Below are positions 41,098 through 49,431 of a DNA stretch of 64,000 nucleotides, in pieces. The DNA lies in assembly GCA_964613615.1 (NCBI GenBank), contig CAZTIB010000133.1, positions 1 through 64,000 on the forward strand, read 5' to 3'. The position numbers and the translations under genes are program-made. The stretch is from J054 sp964613615. Lineage in GTDB: Bacteria > Pseudomonadota > Gammaproteobacteria > Steroidobacterales > GCA-2729495. A model generated the notes under the pieces. That model saw only the letters and a program-made list of their open reading frames with translations, searched no databases and had not been told where the DNA came from. Position 1 is the stretch's first letter; each line of letters begins with the position of its first letter.

Positions 41098-41946
41098 ATG
41101 AACACGCCAGGCTATTCAAACGTTTCTGCCAGTCACCTGTTCAGAATCTCTGTTGCCGCCGGCATATTGCTGCTGGCGTTGGCCAGCCCCGCTCACGCGG
41201 TGATTGTCGGCGGTGGGGGTACGGGTGGGCCACCGACCGGCATGTCCAGCGTGCCGATAGACACCCGTGTCGGCGATTTCTGGAACTGGGGGGCAAGCCT
41301 GCCGCCAGCGCCGAACGCCCTGGAGGACCCCACCGGGGAATTTCTCAGTGTCAGTCAGGGCCCCGGCATTTTTTACGTGACGACAGTATTCCAGCCGATG
41401 GGTTCAGGACAGCTGAACCGGGCCTATACCGTGCCGGCGTTTACCCCGATATTTGCGTCACTGATTTCCCTCGTATACGTCAATTCCGACCTCCCGGGCA
41501 CGCCTGAGGATGACCGTTTGCCTGCCAGCGAGGTGGAACAATTCGTCCACGAAAACATCGACCTGGTCAGCCTGGACAGCACCTTCGTGCAGCTGATCGG
41601 TGGGGGCAGCACCACGACACTCGACGACCCATCTGAAACTGCGCTACTGCGAAAGGGGTCCGGAAATTTTACGGTCATCGTTCCAGCGGGCGGAAACGGC
41701 CTCGGGCCAGAGGATGAATTTCCGCCGGGCAGCTTCCCCAATTCTTTTGCGGAAGGCTATTTCTACTCGCTTGATGACGGCCTGCCACCCGGCGAATACA
41801 CCCTGCAACTGTTCCAGACCCTCCCGGACTTTGGCCTGGAAATCAGCAGCCTCGACACCATCACGGTCGTGCCAATCCCGACCGCGATGTGGTTGTTCGG
41901 ATCTGCACTGGCACTGCTGGGCTGGGTGAGGCGCAAGGCCGCCTGA
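41098..41946 (+). CDS. PEP-CTERM (VPxP-type) sorted exoprotein
   Basis: 282 aa. Sec signal (I-L-L-L-A-L-A-S-P-A-H-A) at the N-terminus; at the C-terminus V-P-I-P-T-A-M-W-L-F-G-S-A-L-A-L-L-G-W followed by R-R-K, i.e. the tripartite PEP-CTERM signal (V-P-x-P, membrane helix, basic end) recognised by exosortase. The 230-residue body is Gly/Pro-rich, beta-rich and has no recognised domain. Such proteins are exported, cleaved and usually glycosylated for the cell surface or matrix. AGAGG lies 7-8 bases upstream of the ATG. Exosortase is not in this window. Confidence 0.88.
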   Translation: MNTPGYSNVSASHLFRISVAAGILLLALASPAHAVIVGGGGTGGPPTGMSSVPIDTRVGDFWNWGASLPPAPNALEDPTGEFLSVSQGPGIFYVTTVFQPMGSGQLNRAYTVPAFTPIFASLISLVYVNSDLPGTPEDDRLPASEVEQFVHENIDLVSLDSTFVQLIGGGSTTTLDDPSETALLRKGSGNFTVIVPAGGNGLGPEDEFPPGSFPNSFAEGYFYSLDDGLPPGEYTLQLFQTLPDFGLEISSLDTITVVPIPTAMWLFGSALALLGWVRRKAA

Positions 41947-42050
41947 ATCCATTCCGCTAGGTAATCTGCTACAACCTCCAGCATGTGGGGGTTCCTGCTG
42001 CTGTTGCTGGTCCAGGTCGTTCACGCAGGCCACCCGCACACCGCCGGTAA

Positions 42051-42095
42051 CTTGTCGTATGGTTATGCCTTCCGCAAACGCATACCAACGACAAG
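42051..42095 (+). promoter_or_regulatory. Leader hairpin overlapping the ribosome site of the acyl-CoA synthetase gene
   Basis: CTTGTCGTATGGTTATGC (42051-42068) pairs with GCATACCAACGACAAG (42080-42095): 16 pairs with two single-base bulges and an 11-base loop. The right arm ends in the AAG of AAGG (42093-42096), which is 7 bases before a GTG start (42104). The left arm contains an in-frame ATG (42059). The fold could hide the ribosome site. Confidence 0.5.
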
Positions 42096-42103
42096 GCAGG
42101 CAG

Positions 42104-43903
42104 GTGTCAGGTAGCCACGACATCATCCGGATCGACTACGACCGCAACCTGGTAGAGCTGTTGCTCGGGCGACTGGCGCGGGATCCCGACGACGTGGCCT
42201 ATCGCCAGTATGAAAAAGCGGCCCGCGACTGGGTGCCGTGGACCTGGCGGCAGTTCGCCAACCGGGTCAGCTGCTGGCAACAGGCCCTGGCCGCAGAAGG
42301 CCTGAAGGCCGGTGACCGCGTCGCCGTGATGCTGCAGAACGGCCGCGACTGGGCCGCCTTCGACATGGCCTCCCAGGGGTTGGGGCTGGTGGTCGTGCCG
42401 CTGTATGTGAACGACCGGCCCGACAACATGGCGTTGATCCTGCAGGATTGCGGCGCTCGCTTCCTGCTGGTGGGTAACAACGAGCAATGGCAGCCGCTGG
42501 CCGGGGCGGAGGCCATGCTGGCACAGCTGCACCGGGTGGTCAGCCTGGAGCCCGCTGCTGCACTGCCCGGCGGACTGCAGCCCGTGGCGGCCGACGACTG
42601 GTTGCCGACAGTGGCCGGTGACGTGCAGGTAGAGGCCCCCGGCGGTGCGGCACTGGCGTCTATCGTCTACACCTCTGGCACGACGGGCCGACCGAAGGGC
42701 GTCATGCTGAGTCACCGCAACATCCTGGCGAACGTGCTCGGCGTGCTGGAGAGAGTGCAGGCCTACCCGAACGACCTGTTCCTGTCTTTCCTGCCCCTGT
42801 CCCACATGCTGGAACGCACTGGTGGCCTGTACCTGCCCATCGCCTCCGGTGCCACCGTGGCCTTCGCACGCTCGGCGAAATTTCTTGCCAAGGACTTCGA
42901 GTTGGTCAAGCCGACGGTGATTATCAGCGTGCCGCGTATCTTCGATCGCATCTACGCCAAGGTGCAGGAGCAGGTGGCCAAGCAGTCTTCCCTGAAGCGT
43001 GCCATTGTCTCGCAGGCCATCAAGACCGGCTGGGATAACTTTCTCTATGAACAGGGCCGCGGCCGCTGGAAGCCTGCGCTGACCTTGCGGAAGCAACTGG
43101 ACCGAGTGATCGGCCCGAAGGTGCGCCAGGCCTTTGGCGGCAACCTGCGCTGCGCAGTGGCCGGCGGTGCGGCCATTGCCCCGGAGGTTACGAAGTTTTT
43201 CATCGGTTCCGGAATCACGATTCTGCAGGGTTACGGCTCTACCGAGACCTCACCCGTGGTAGCCGTCAACTCTTTTGAAGCAAATATTCCGGAAAGCGTG
43301 GGTCAACCGCTGGCGGATGTCGAAGTCAAGATCGCCGACAAGGACGAACTGCTGACGCGCGGACCCAGCGTGATGGTGGGCTACTGGAATAACCCGGAAG
43401 CCACTGCTCAGTGCATCGACGATCAAGGCTGGTTTCACACCGGCGACTGCGCTCGCATCGACGAGGACCATGTCTTCATTACCGGGCGCATCAAGGAAAT
43501 CATCGTGCTGGGCAACGGCGAAAAAGTGCCTCCCGGCGATATGGAATTGGCCATCGGCACGGACGAGTTGTTCCACCAGGTGCTGGTCATCGGCGAAGGC
43601 AGGCCGAACCTTGGCGCCCTGGTCGTGCTCGAGCCGGAGGAATACGAGAAACTGGCCAGGGCGGAAGGCCTGGCTGAGCTGAGCGCCGAGAAGGACAGCC
43701 CGCGCCTGAAGAAGATCCTGTGCGCGCGTATTGGCGCCAAGCTGAAAGACTTCCCCGGCTACGCGAGGATTCCCCGCCTGGCCGTGCTGGAGGAACCCTG
43801 GACTGTGGAATCCGGCCTGTTGACGCCGACGCTGAAACCGAAGCGGGCAAAAATTCTCGAGGCCTGTGACACCGAAGTCCGCCAGCTGTATGGCGAGGAC
43901 TGA
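42104..43903 (+). CDS. Long-chain acyl-CoA synthetase (AMP-binding, FAA1/FadD15-like)
   Basis: 599 aa from GTG 42104 (614 aa if the ATG at 42059 is used). A5 and A3 motifs: I-V-Y-T-S-G-T-T-G-R-P-K-G-V and Y-G-S-T-E-T-S-P; W-F-H-T-G-D and the hinge G-R-I-K-E-I-I-V follow. It activates long-chain fatty acids to acyl-AMP and then acyl-CoA for membrane lipid or degradation. The insert typical of the long FAA1 branch (D-N-F-L-Y-E-Q-G-R-G-R-W) is present. AAGG 7 bases before the GTG supports that start. Confidence 0.9.
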   Translation: MSGSHDIIRIDYDRNLVELLLGRLARDPDDVAYRQYEKAARDWVPWTWRQFANRVSCWQQALAAEGLKAGDRVAVMLQNGRDWAAFDMASQGLGLVVVPLYVNDRPDNMALILQDCGARFLLVGNNEQWQPLAGAEAMLAQLHRVVSLEPAAALPGGLQPVAADDWLPTVAGDVQVEAPGGAALASIVYTSGTTGRPKGVMLSHRNILANVLGVLERVQAYPNDLFLSFLPLSHMLERTGGLYLPIASGATVAFARSAKFLAKDFELVKPTVIISVPRIFDRIYAKVQEQVAKQSSLKRAIVSQAIKTGWDNFLYEQGRGRWKPALTLRKQLDRVIGPKVRQAFGGNLRCAVAGGAAIAPEVTKFFIGSGITILQGYGSTETSPVVAVNSFEANIPESVGQPLADVEVKIADKDELLTRGPSVMVGYWNNPEATAQCIDDQGWFHTGDCARIDEDHVFITGRIKEIIVLGNGEKVPPGDMELAIGTDELFHQVLVIGEGRPNLGALVVLEPEEYEKLARAEGLAELSAEKDSPRLKKILCARIGAKLKDFPGYARIPRLAVLEEPWTVESGLLTPTLKPKRAKILEACDTEVRQLYGED

Positions 43904-44027
43904 GTCCAGGCGCGCGGCATTCACCTCACCCGGCCGGGGCCGAATTGACCCCGGCAACTGCACTCACCCGCCGTGGGTGTATGCTGACTGTCAGATCTCG
44001 CAGCCCCGTCAAGCTGAGCCACCGGAA

Positions 44028-44876
44028 ATGGCGATTTCTGACCACTACCAGCTCGGTCTGCCCGCCTGGGGTTTCCCCGGCTGGCGGGACCGATATTTTG
44101 CCGCGAAGCCGTCGCAACTGGCCGGCTATGCGCGCGTGTTCAACACGGTGGAGGGCAACACCAGCTTCTACCGCGTGCCTGACCGGGGCCAGGTGTCGCG
44201 ATGGCACGCCGATGTTGCCGGCACGGATTTTCAGTTCTGCTTCAAACTGCCGCGCGAAGTCACTCACGAACGCCGACCCGATGCCGATGTCCTGGGCGCC
44301 TTTCTGCGTGCCGTCGAGCCCTTGGGCGACAACCTGGGGCCCTTGCTGGTGCAGTTTCCGGCCACCGTGGGACCCTCCCAGTTGCCCCAGGTTCGCGAGC
44401 TGTTGTCCCACCTGCCGGCCGCGTTTCGATTCGCCCTGGAAGTTCGCCACCCGGCCTTTTTCGAGCAACCGGAGCTGCTGGAGGATCTGCTGGACGAGCA
44501 CAATGCCGGCCGTGTGGTGATGGACACGCGGCCGCTCTACCTGGGCGACCGCAGCCACCCGGAAGTGCTGGCAGCCCTTCACAAGAAGCCGGATCTGCCC
44601 GTGCTGACCGAGGTGTGCAACGGCCTGGCCTTCGTCCGGCTGATCCTGCACCCGGATTTCTCCGCCAATGACGAATACCTGGATGAATGGGCAACCAGAA
44701 CCGCTGCCTGGCTCGATGCGGGCCACGATGTCTTCATGATGATTCATTGCCCGAACAACCTGCACTGCCCGGAACTCGCCGAGGAGTTTCACCGCACTTT
44801 GCAGGCGCAACCGGGCATGGCAGAGCTCCCTCCACTCTCGCCGTGGCCGGTGCCGCAGCAGGCCCAGCTGCTGTGA
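44028..44876 (+). CDS. DUF72 (YecE-like) family protein
   Basis: 282 aa. A TIM-barrel-like family: L-G-L-P-A-W-G-F-P-G-W, Y-A-R-V-F-N-T-V-E-G-N-T-S-F-Y-R-V-P (the family's E-x-N-x-T/S-F-Y block), F-C-F-K-L-P-R-E-V-T-H, G-P-L-L-V-Q-F-P and F-A-L-E-V-R-H-P. Function unknown in any organism to my knowledge; cytoplasmic. CGGAA immediately precedes the ATG. Confidence 0.9.
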   Translation: MAISDHYQLGLPAWGFPGWRDRYFAAKPSQLAGYARVFNTVEGNTSFYRVPDRGQVSRWHADVAGTDFQFCFKLPREVTHERRPDADVLGAFLRAVEPLGDNLGPLLVQFPATVGPSQLPQVRELLSHLPAAFRFALEVRHPAFFEQPELLEDLLDEHNAGRVVMDTRPLYLGDRSHPEVLAALHKKPDLPVLTEVCNGLAFVRLILHPDFSANDEYLDEWATRTAAWLDAGHDVFMMIHCPNNLHCPELAEEFHRTLQAQPGMAELPPLSPWPVPQQAQLL

Positions 44877-44888
44877 GCTGAAGCCAGA

Positions 44889-45527
44889 TCATCCGTTTGG
44901 TCCCTTCTGCGTCAGGACCAGGCCTTTAGTCACAGAAAGCATGTCCCGGATCTGGCGATCATGTAAGCGCCCCAGCAGAGCTAATGCCGCTACGGCGCCC
45001 ACTAGCGCGTACGCCATGTCCGACTGGGTGTCCCACACATAACCCTGGGTTCCCAGGAACGCCTCGGCCGCGGTATCAGAAACGACGGCTGCCGCCCACT
45101 CGATAAGCTCGTACAAAGCGCTAAAGGCAAGACAAAAACAGACAATGAAGAAGTTGCGCCATGCTGTCGACGCCACGATAGCTTTCCTGATCAGTATTTC
45201 TCTCGCGACGAGGGCCGGAACGAAGCCCTGCAGGAAATGACCCAGCTTGTCGAAATTATTTCTTTCGAAACCCAGCCCTGAGTCGGAGGGCTCGAACAGC
45301 GGCACGTCAGCGTAGGTATAGTGCCCGCCCACCATCAGGACGATGCAGTGAACAAGAATTAGCGCATAGAGAATTGGTGTGAGTGGAAACCTGCGGTAAG
45401 TCACAGCCAGGACGATAAAGGCAATGACTGCGGGCGAAACCTCCAGGGCCCAGGTCAGGTAATCCTTCGGATTTACGCCAGACCATACGAGGGTAGTAAG
45501 AAAAATGGTGATCCAGGCGACCCTCAA
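44889..45527 (-). CDS. yjdF: YjdF/DUF2238 family membrane protein
   Basis: 212 aa, about six helices. G-G-H-Y-T-Y-A-D-V-P-L, R-N-N-F-D-K-L-G-H-F-L-Q-G-F-V-P-A-L-V-A-R-E, and A-L-Y-E-L-I-E-W ... G-T-Q-G-Y-V-W-D-T-Q-S-D-M are the strong family signature. Role unknown. The only in-frame start is TTG at 45527, preceded by GGGAA; a stop lies 24 bases further upstream. It converges with the DUF72 gene. Confidence 0.92.
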   Translation of the reverse strand: MRVAWITIFLTTLVWSGVNPKDYLTWALEVSPAVIAFIVLAVTYRRFPLTPILYALILVHCIVLMVGGHYTYADVPLFEPSDSGLGFERNNFDKLGHFLQGFVPALVAREILIRKAIVASTAWRNFFIVCFCLAFSALYELIEWAAAVVSDTAAEAFLGTQGYVWDTQSDMAYALVGAVAALALLGRLHDRQIRDMLSVTKGLVLTQKGPNG

Positions 45528-45674
45528 TTCCCGAACCTGACCGAAACAATACTACCCAGACCGTTGTGGACGGATCCCTTTATCACAGGCATTCTGCGCC
45601 GACCCGCCCCGTCCGTGAAAGTGTGCCCTGGATCCCCAGCGTTCAATCGGCCCGCCGGTTTGATCGCACGCATC

Positions 45675-45791
45675 TCATTGATGCTGAGACTTTCTGGCTT
45701 CCTTTTTGGACTTCTTCGCCGCCTTCCGTTCTTTTGGAGTCATCGCGGGTGGCTTTTTGCCTTCCCTGCTTGTCCTGTGTTCTTTGGACAT
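45675..45791 (-). CDS. Small highly basic protein (38 aa)
   Basis: A short frame below usual gene-finding limits. The ATG at 45791 has AAGGAG 8 bases upstream. The product begins M-S-K-E-H-R-T-S-R-E-G-K-K-P-P and continues M-T-P-K-E-R-K-A-A-K-K-S-K-K; 16 of 38 residues are Lys or Arg and there is no hydrophobic segment. It may bind nucleic acid, or be a non-annotated basic microprotein. It is the only credible gene between 45528 and 46021. Confidence 0.55.
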   Translation of the reverse strand: MSKEHRTSREGKKPPAMTPKERKAAKKSKKEARKSQHQ

Positions 45792-46021
45792 GACCTTCGC
45801 TCCTTATAGCTAATCATCCAGACCCATTATGCAGCGGATTCGTCAACAACTGCATCGTTTTGTCTGCCCACCTTCAATCCGGGGCTGGTCCTGATTGAGC
45901 CGAAATACCTGTCATAGGCGGGTGGACTCGCATGTCTCCGGTCCGCGCCGGATATCTCCGGCTGGATTACACTGGGCACCGTTCAGCTTACCCATCGGTC
46001 CGAAATACCTTCATCGCGCGA

Positions 46022-46384
46022 ATGACCAAGCCATCGCATCAACTAGCCAGATTCACCTGTCCCGGCTGCAAGGCGCTGGCGGACCAGGCCTGGTTCAACT
46101 GTTATGCGGATCAAATCAGCAACGCGGCGGGCGTACCGCTGCGTATCCAGGGTGAGGACCTTGAGCGCCTGAGTCAGAACCCCCAGTTCCCCCCGTCAGT
46201 GCGGGAGCAAAAGGTGGCTTACTGGAACAAGGTGAACAACGGCGAGGTGTTTCTCGACCGCTGGGCGCCGATCCAGTCGGACGTGTTTGTTGCGGGCATG
46301 GAACTCAGCGTCTGCCACGCGTGCATGCAAGTGGCGATATGGCTGGGGGGCAAAATGATCTATCCGGCCGAGGCAACGGTATAG
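46022..46384 (+). CDS. Hypothetical protein with two CxxC pairs
   Basis: 120 aa, soluble. F-T-C-P-G-C-K-A near residue 12 and S-V-C-H-A-C-M-Q near 100 could jointly bind one zinc ion; the middle has R-I-Q-G-E-D-L-E-R-L-S. No signal peptide. Not recognised. The ATG at 46022 has a poor ribosome site (GCGCGA), so the start is not secure. A CCGAAATACCT direct repeat (near 45899 and 45999) lies upstream. Confidence 0.6.
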   Translation: MTKPSHQLARFTCPGCKALADQAWFNCYADQISNAAGVPLRIQGEDLERLSQNPQFPPSVREQKVAYWNKVNNGEVFLDRWAPIQSDVFVAGMELSVCHACMQVAIWLGGKMIYPAEATV

Positions 46385-46488
46385 TCATGCAAGGGCCCGC
46401 GGCGTAGGCGGCGGCCAATGATGAAAAGTGGTCGCTGAAGCCCTGATCTGTCACGGATCCCGAATACCGCGGCGTCTCGATCCAATTG

Positions 46489-47319
46489 TCAGAATACCGT
46501 GTTTCTCGGCGGCGAGTGACCGGCCCTGAGGTACGGATCGTGCGCCGGGTCTGGCGAAATGTAGCCACCACCGCGCGCCAGGCCCAATATGAATGGGTGA
46601 TGGCGGGCCGGTGGCGCCGCATCCGTCGACCACCACGGCGGCAGCCGCATGAAGATGGCCGCCGCCAGCAGCGCAATCGTCTGCAGGCCGATCAGGATCC
46701 ACACGTTGCCGAAGATGGTCAGGTACAGCGTACATAGCGATGTCTGCGGGATGTGTAGCAGTGCGGTCTTCAGCACGATGGAAAAGGGCGTGTCGTGTTC
46801 CGGCGCAACATACAGGTCCCAGTAGAAGTCATGGAACCACCAGTGCCAGCTGCCGGCGATGAACCAGGTGGCGATCCAGACCTGCCAGTCGGGCCACGCC
46901 GGGCCGATGGTTTTACAGACGTGCCAGACGGTCAGAATGACCTGGGCGGCACTCGCACCCCAGACCAGGCCGAAGGGAAGCTGCGTCGCCAGGTGCAGGC
47001 GCCGGTCGAAGCGCAGCGTATAACGTCCCCAAACACCCCAGTAAGCGATGAAGATCAGCAGCGTGATACCAACGGTCGCCGCGATCCACGCCGGGTCGCC
47101 CAACTGTGCCGGGGTGGCAAACGGGCTCTGCAGGATCATGGCCTGCGTACCCGTGAGCCAGCACAAAAGGAAACAGCAGCAGAAATAGATGCCCGCGCGG
47201 GTCCATGACGCCGCGGGTACGTAAACCTCAGGGTCCTCGCCGCGAAAGCGCACCCAGTACAAAACGACCAGGGTGGCCAGCAGCACGGCCACGCCCGCGT
47301 TGAACAGATTCAGCAACAT
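46489..47319 (-). CDS. Polytopic membrane protein, unknown function
   Basis: 276 aa with about seven helices (starting L-L-N-L-F-N-A-G-V-A-V-L-L-A-T). A conserved-looking aromatic/His stretch G-S-W-H-W-W-F-H-D-F-Y-W-D-L-Y-V-A-P-E-H (about 178-197) sits between helices 5 and 6 and could bind a metal or haem. A Cys cluster C-C-C-F-L-L-C lies in helix 2. The C-terminus (from ~245) is low-complexity and may be over-extended. Not recognised. Upstream of it on the other strand nothing overlaps; the YkvA-like gene is transcribed towards it. Confidence 0.7.
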   Translation of the reverse strand: MLLNLFNAGVAVLLATLVVLYWVRFRGEDPEVYVPAASWTRAGIYFCCCFLLCWLTGTQAMILQSPFATPAQLGDPAWIAATVGITLLIFIAYWGVWGRYTLRFDRRLHLATQLPFGLVWGASAAQVILTVWHVCKTIGPAWPDWQVWIATWFIAGSWHWWFHDFYWDLYVAPEHDTPFSIVLKTALLHIPQTSLCTLYLTIFGNVWILIGLQTIALLAAAIFMRLPPWWSTDAAPPARHHPFILGLARGGGYISPDPAHDPYLRAGHSPPRNTVF

Positions 47320-47360
47320 GGTGCCCGATGGCGCAGGCGGAAATCGCCCTCAGCGCCGGC

Positions 47361-47933
47361 TTACCACAGGGTGACCTTCCAGCCACCGGGCGCGTTTGTG
47401 CCTACGCGGCGCCGCTCGCGCATCTGGTGATGCAGCAGCGCCCGCTGGTCCGCCAGCCAGTCTTCCTTGGTCACCGTTTCGGTGCTGCCGTGTTCCGCCC
47501 GGCGCTCCTTCTCTGCGGTCCGGAAACCGCAGAACTTGTGGTAAGCCGTCAACTCGGGCTCGAAGTCCTGCAGCGTCAACTCCACCATCACGGCGTCATC
47601 CAGGAAGCCCAGCACGGGTACCCGATCAGGAATGATGTCTGCCGCTTCGGCAAAATAGAACAGCGCACCCTGCACGCGGGTCAGATCTTCACCTTCCAGT
47701 TGCCACTCCTCATCCTCGATCATATCGGCGAGCTGTTCGAGGCGCTCGATGCGTTCGAGGATAAAGCCGGGACATTGGCCGGAACTGCGCGCGCCTGCGA
47801 GCTTCACCCGCACCAGCTCGGCGAGCGTCCTGGGGTCCGCATCGGGTGGCATCTTGGACTTCACCCGCTGAGCCATCGCGGCGAATCGCTCCAGATCCGC
47901 GTCTGGTACCTCGAAGGCAATCTCCATTGGCAT
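47361..47933 (-). CDS. YkvA/DUF1232-like protein
   Basis: 190 aa. The DUF1232 core lies at about 90-120: A-L-F-Y-F-A-E-A-A-D-I-I-P-D-R-V-P-V-L-G-F-L-D-D, matching the Y-x-x-x-P-x-D-x-x-P-D-x-I-P-x-x-G-x-x-D-D pattern. Flanking helices are charged, with no signal. AGGAG 7 bases before the ATG fixes the start. YkvA proteins are membrane-associated proteins of unknown role. Confidence 0.82.
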   Translation of the reverse strand: MPMEIAFEVPDADLERFAAMAQRVKSKMPPDADPRTLAELVRVKLAGARSSGQCPGFILERIERLEQLADMIEDEEWQLEGEDLTRVQGALFYFAEAADIIPDRVPVLGFLDDAVMVELTLQDFEPELTAYHKFCGFRTAEKERRAEHGSTETVTKEDWLADQRALLHHQMRERRRVGTNAPGGWKVTLW

Positions 47934-48087
47934 GCTGATTCTCCTGTAGTGATCCCGCTGTCACGGCCAATCGCCGCGACTCGGGCCAGCTGCACAGCTA
48001 CGTTTTTAGGCATCCTGTCCCGCAGCATATATACGGGCATCTACCTACCGGCCGCAGGCCGGGCCGGCCAATGGCTGCGGACAGCGG

Positions 48088-48103
48088 GCGCCGGCGCCCG
48101 AAC
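48088..48103. repeat. Perfect 16-bp palindrome CGGGCGCCGGCGCCCG
   Basis: Self-complementary over its whole length, 18 bases before the GTG of the amino-acid permease gene, in the 187-bp gap shared with the divergent YkvA-like gene. Could be an operator or just GC-rich symmetry. Confidence 0.45.
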
Positions 48104-48120
48104 CACATGATAATTGGCCC

Positions 48121-49428
48121 GTGACCGGTGCAAGATCAGACGGCAATTCACAGGTACTGGGGTACTTCTCAGCAACCTCCATCGTGGTTGCCAACATGGT
48201 GGGCACCGGGGCGTTTACGACGCTGGGCCTGCAGGCCGAACTGGTGCCGGACCCCGCCTGGCTCCTCGGCATATGGCTGGCGGGCGGCCTGATCGCCTTC
48301 TGTGGTGCACTTTGCTATGCGGAACTGGGTGCCGCCCTGCCGCGCTCCGGCGGCGAATACCATTTTCTTGGCCGCATTTATCACCCGGTGCTCGGCCTGG
48401 CCGCCGGGCTGGTTTCCGTGACGGTGGGTTTCGCCGCGCCGATGGCCCTGGCCGCGATGGCCCTGGGCCGCTATGCGGCCACCATTTTCCCCGTCAGCCC
48501 GGCCTGGACCGGGGCAGCGGCGCTGTTAGTCATCACGCTGTTTCACCTGGTCGACGTGCGTATTGGTCAGCGTTTCCAGGTAATCAGCACGGCGCTGAAA
48601 CTAGCGCTGATTACAGTGTTTATCGTGGCCGGCCTGTCGGCACCGCCGCTTCCCGCCGGCGTAACCGGCGCGGCAGCAGCTGCGCCCTCCGGCCCTGCGC
48701 TGTCGCTGGCACTGGTCTTTGTGTTCTACGCGTATTCCGGCTGGAATGCCGCAGCCTACGTGGCCAGTGAAATACGCCGGCCGCAGCGCGTGCTGCCACT
48801 GGCACTGCTGCACGGCACGGCTATCGTGACCGTGGCCTACCTGTTGCTGAACTACGTGTTTTTGCGCACCGTGCCGCTGCAGGCTCTCGCGGGAACCGTG
48901 GAGATCGGTGCGTTATCCGCCGCGCGCATATTCGGGGCCACGGGTGGGGCCGTGATGAGCGGCATGCTGTGCCTGTTGCTGGTTTCCACGATCAGCGCCA
49001 TGGTGCTCGCCGGGCCGCGCGTGCTGCAGACGGCCGGCGAGGACATCCCGTTGCTGCGGCCGCTGGCGCAGCCGACCTCGCGCGGCGCGCCGGCCCGCGC
49101 GATATTGCTGCAAGTCGCGATCGCGCTGATTTTCCTGGCCACCGGGTCTTTCGAAGCGGTGCTGACCTTCGCCGGTTTCACGCTCACGCTGTTTGCCGGG
49201 CTCACCGCCGCTGGCGTCATCGTGCTGCGGGTCACCGAGCCCGGCTTGTCTCGCCCGTGGCGCACCTGGGCCTACCCGTTGCCGCCGCTTCTATTTTCTG
49301 GCGTTAGTGGCGCGGTGCTGGTCCTGGCGCTGCGGGAAAGACCGCAGGCCGCTGTTGCGGCCATCGCGCTGACAGGCCTGGCGGTCGCGGCCTCAGCCTG
49401 GCAGCTCAGACGGCGGAAAGTGGGCTGA
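48121..49428 (+). CDS. APC superfamily amino acid permease
   Basis: 435 aa, twelve helices. V-A-N-M-V-G-T-G-A-F-T-T-L-G at the start of helix 1 is the substrate-binding G-x-G-A/I-F motif; G-G-L-I-A-F-C-G-A-L-C-Y-A-E-L-G-A-A-L-P-R-S-G-G-E-Y follows as expected, then Y-A-Y-S-G-W-N-A-A-A-Y-V-A-S-E in helix 6. It imports or exchanges amino acids or amines. The start is GTG with no clear ribosome site. Confidence 0.9.
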   Translation: MTGARSDGNSQVLGYFSATSIVVANMVGTGAFTTLGLQAELVPDPAWLLGIWLAGGLIAFCGALCYAELGAALPRSGGEYHFLGRIYHPVLGLAAGLVSVTVGFAAPMALAAMALGRYAATIFPVSPAWTGAAALLVITLFHLVDVRIGQRFQVISTALKLALITVFIVAGLSAPPLPAGVTGAAAAAPSGPALSLALVFVFYAYSGWNAAAYVASEIRRPQRVLPLALLHGTAIVTVAYLLLNYVFLRTVPLQALAGTVEIGALSAARIFGATGGAVMSGMLCLLLVSTISAMVLAGPRVLQTAGEDIPLLRPLAQPTSRGAPARAILLQVAIALIFLATGSFEAVLTFAGFTLTLFAGLTAAGVIVLRVTEPGLSRPWRTWAYPLPPLLFSGVSGAVLVLALRERPQAAVAAIALTGLAVAASAWQLRRRKVG

Positions 49429-49431
49429 CCG

